DNA of 64,000 nt from Streptomycetaceae bacterium (GTDB taxonomy: Bacteria; Actinomycetota; Actinomycetes; Nanopelagicales; Nanopelagicaceae), in assembly GCA_007279945.1 (NCBI GenBank), contig QYPG01000001.1, positions 1-64,000 on the forward strand, given 5' to 3'. Numbering within the stretch: the stretch's first letter is position 1; each line of letters begins with the position of its first letter. Shown here one piece after another: positions 63,888-64,000 of the stretch. Under the pieces are notes generated by a model. That model was given only the letters and a program-made list of their open reading frames with translations. It made no database searches and had not been told where the DNA came from. The translations under genes and the position numbers were made by a program.

Positions 63888-64000
63888 ATGTCAGCCCTAT
63901 TTCGAGCCGCGTTTAGGGGGCTCGTGGGCGCAACCCTTGTTCTAACGGCACTAGCTCCATCGGCTCATGCTGCTCAGACTTTGGAGCAAGTTCAAGCAAA
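63888..64000 (+). CDS. secreted protein, 5' part (possibly peptidoglycan hydrolase)
   Basis: The first 37 codons run to the window edge. They encode a signal peptide: MSALFRAAFRG, hydrophobic LVGATLVLTALAP and a likely SAHA-AQ cleavage site, then TLEQVQA, the start of what could be a coiled coil. Actinobacterial NlpC/P60 hydrolases often begin so, but too little is visible to be sure. Confidence 0.7.
   Translation, partial: MSALFRAAFRGLVGATLVLTALAPSAHAAQTLEQVQA

Overview
The window reads as chromosome of a small-genome, streamlined actinobacterium. Evidence: genes and gene orders typical of Actinobacteria (a DUF3046 gene, recA-recX, an IclR regulator divergent from leuCD, an HU with a Lys/Ala tail, coaD-SepIVA-like-DUF177-rpmF-rnc-smc-ftsY, amt-glnK-glnD-ffh, DUF4193/DUF3093/dut/DUF3159/TrkA pair, DUF3000-RNase D-fadAB-dxs-acnA), moderate GC, very short intergenic gaps and many 1-4 base stop/start overlaps. 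A freshwater acI-type lineage (Nanopelagicales, Planktophila-like) fits best, but that assignment is inference from gene content and composition. I see no phage, integrase, insertion sequence, CRISPR, rRNA or tRNA; the region is almost wholly core chromosome.

Layout. 1-8.1 kb: DUF3046, an alpha/beta hydrolase, a YaaA-like protein, a two-unit Lrp/AsnC regulator divergent from a PotABCD-type polyamine ABC operon, a NylB-like serine hydrolase and a decayed GH31 glycosidase fragment. This block separates DUF3046 from recA, which are usually neighbours. 8.1-17.6 kb: recA (LexA-type box upstream), recX (no ATG/GTG/TTG start), an NdgR-like regulator divergent from leuCD, HU with an unusual repeat-rich leader, plsC-gpsA-ddl, a stand-alone Lrp ligand domain, thiL, rpmB. 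17.7-35.1 kb: a long + strand run of recG, rsmD, coaD, a SepIVA-like gene, DUF177, rpmF, rnc, smc, ftsY, then nitrogen control (amt-glnK-glnD) and the ffh/rpsP/khpA/rimM/trmD translation cluster.

35.1-42 kb: an acyl-ACP desaturase and an amine-nitrogen cluster (class I amidotransferase, aldehyde dehydrogenase, glutamine-synthetase-like ligase, APC permease, class II amidotransferase). Together with the Pot transporter and amt-glnK-glnD this suggests scavenging of nitrogen from polyamines or ethanolamine. 42-51.7 kb: miaB-miaA-dapF-hflX, the DUF4193-DUF3093-thioesterase-dut-DUF3159 group, a two-protein TrkA module and a TrmA/RlmC-family RNA methyltransferase. 51.7-64 kb: acnA, dxs, fadAB, an EfeU-like iron permease, RNase D, DUF3000, a DMT transporter, a RibD-C reductase and the start of a secreted protein.

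The most systematic signal is regulatory: about 18 genes without a Shine-Dalgarno carry a TAnnnT box ending exactly 6 or 7 bases before the start codon, the signature of leaderless transcripts, while operon-internal genes use Shine-Dalgarnos or coupling. Other items worth a second look are the recX ATT start at a TAATT junction, the helically spaced GCGTAA repeats before HU, the GH31 remnant, the rpmB terminator inside the thiL coding end, and 11-base-spaced GlnR-like boxes before amt.
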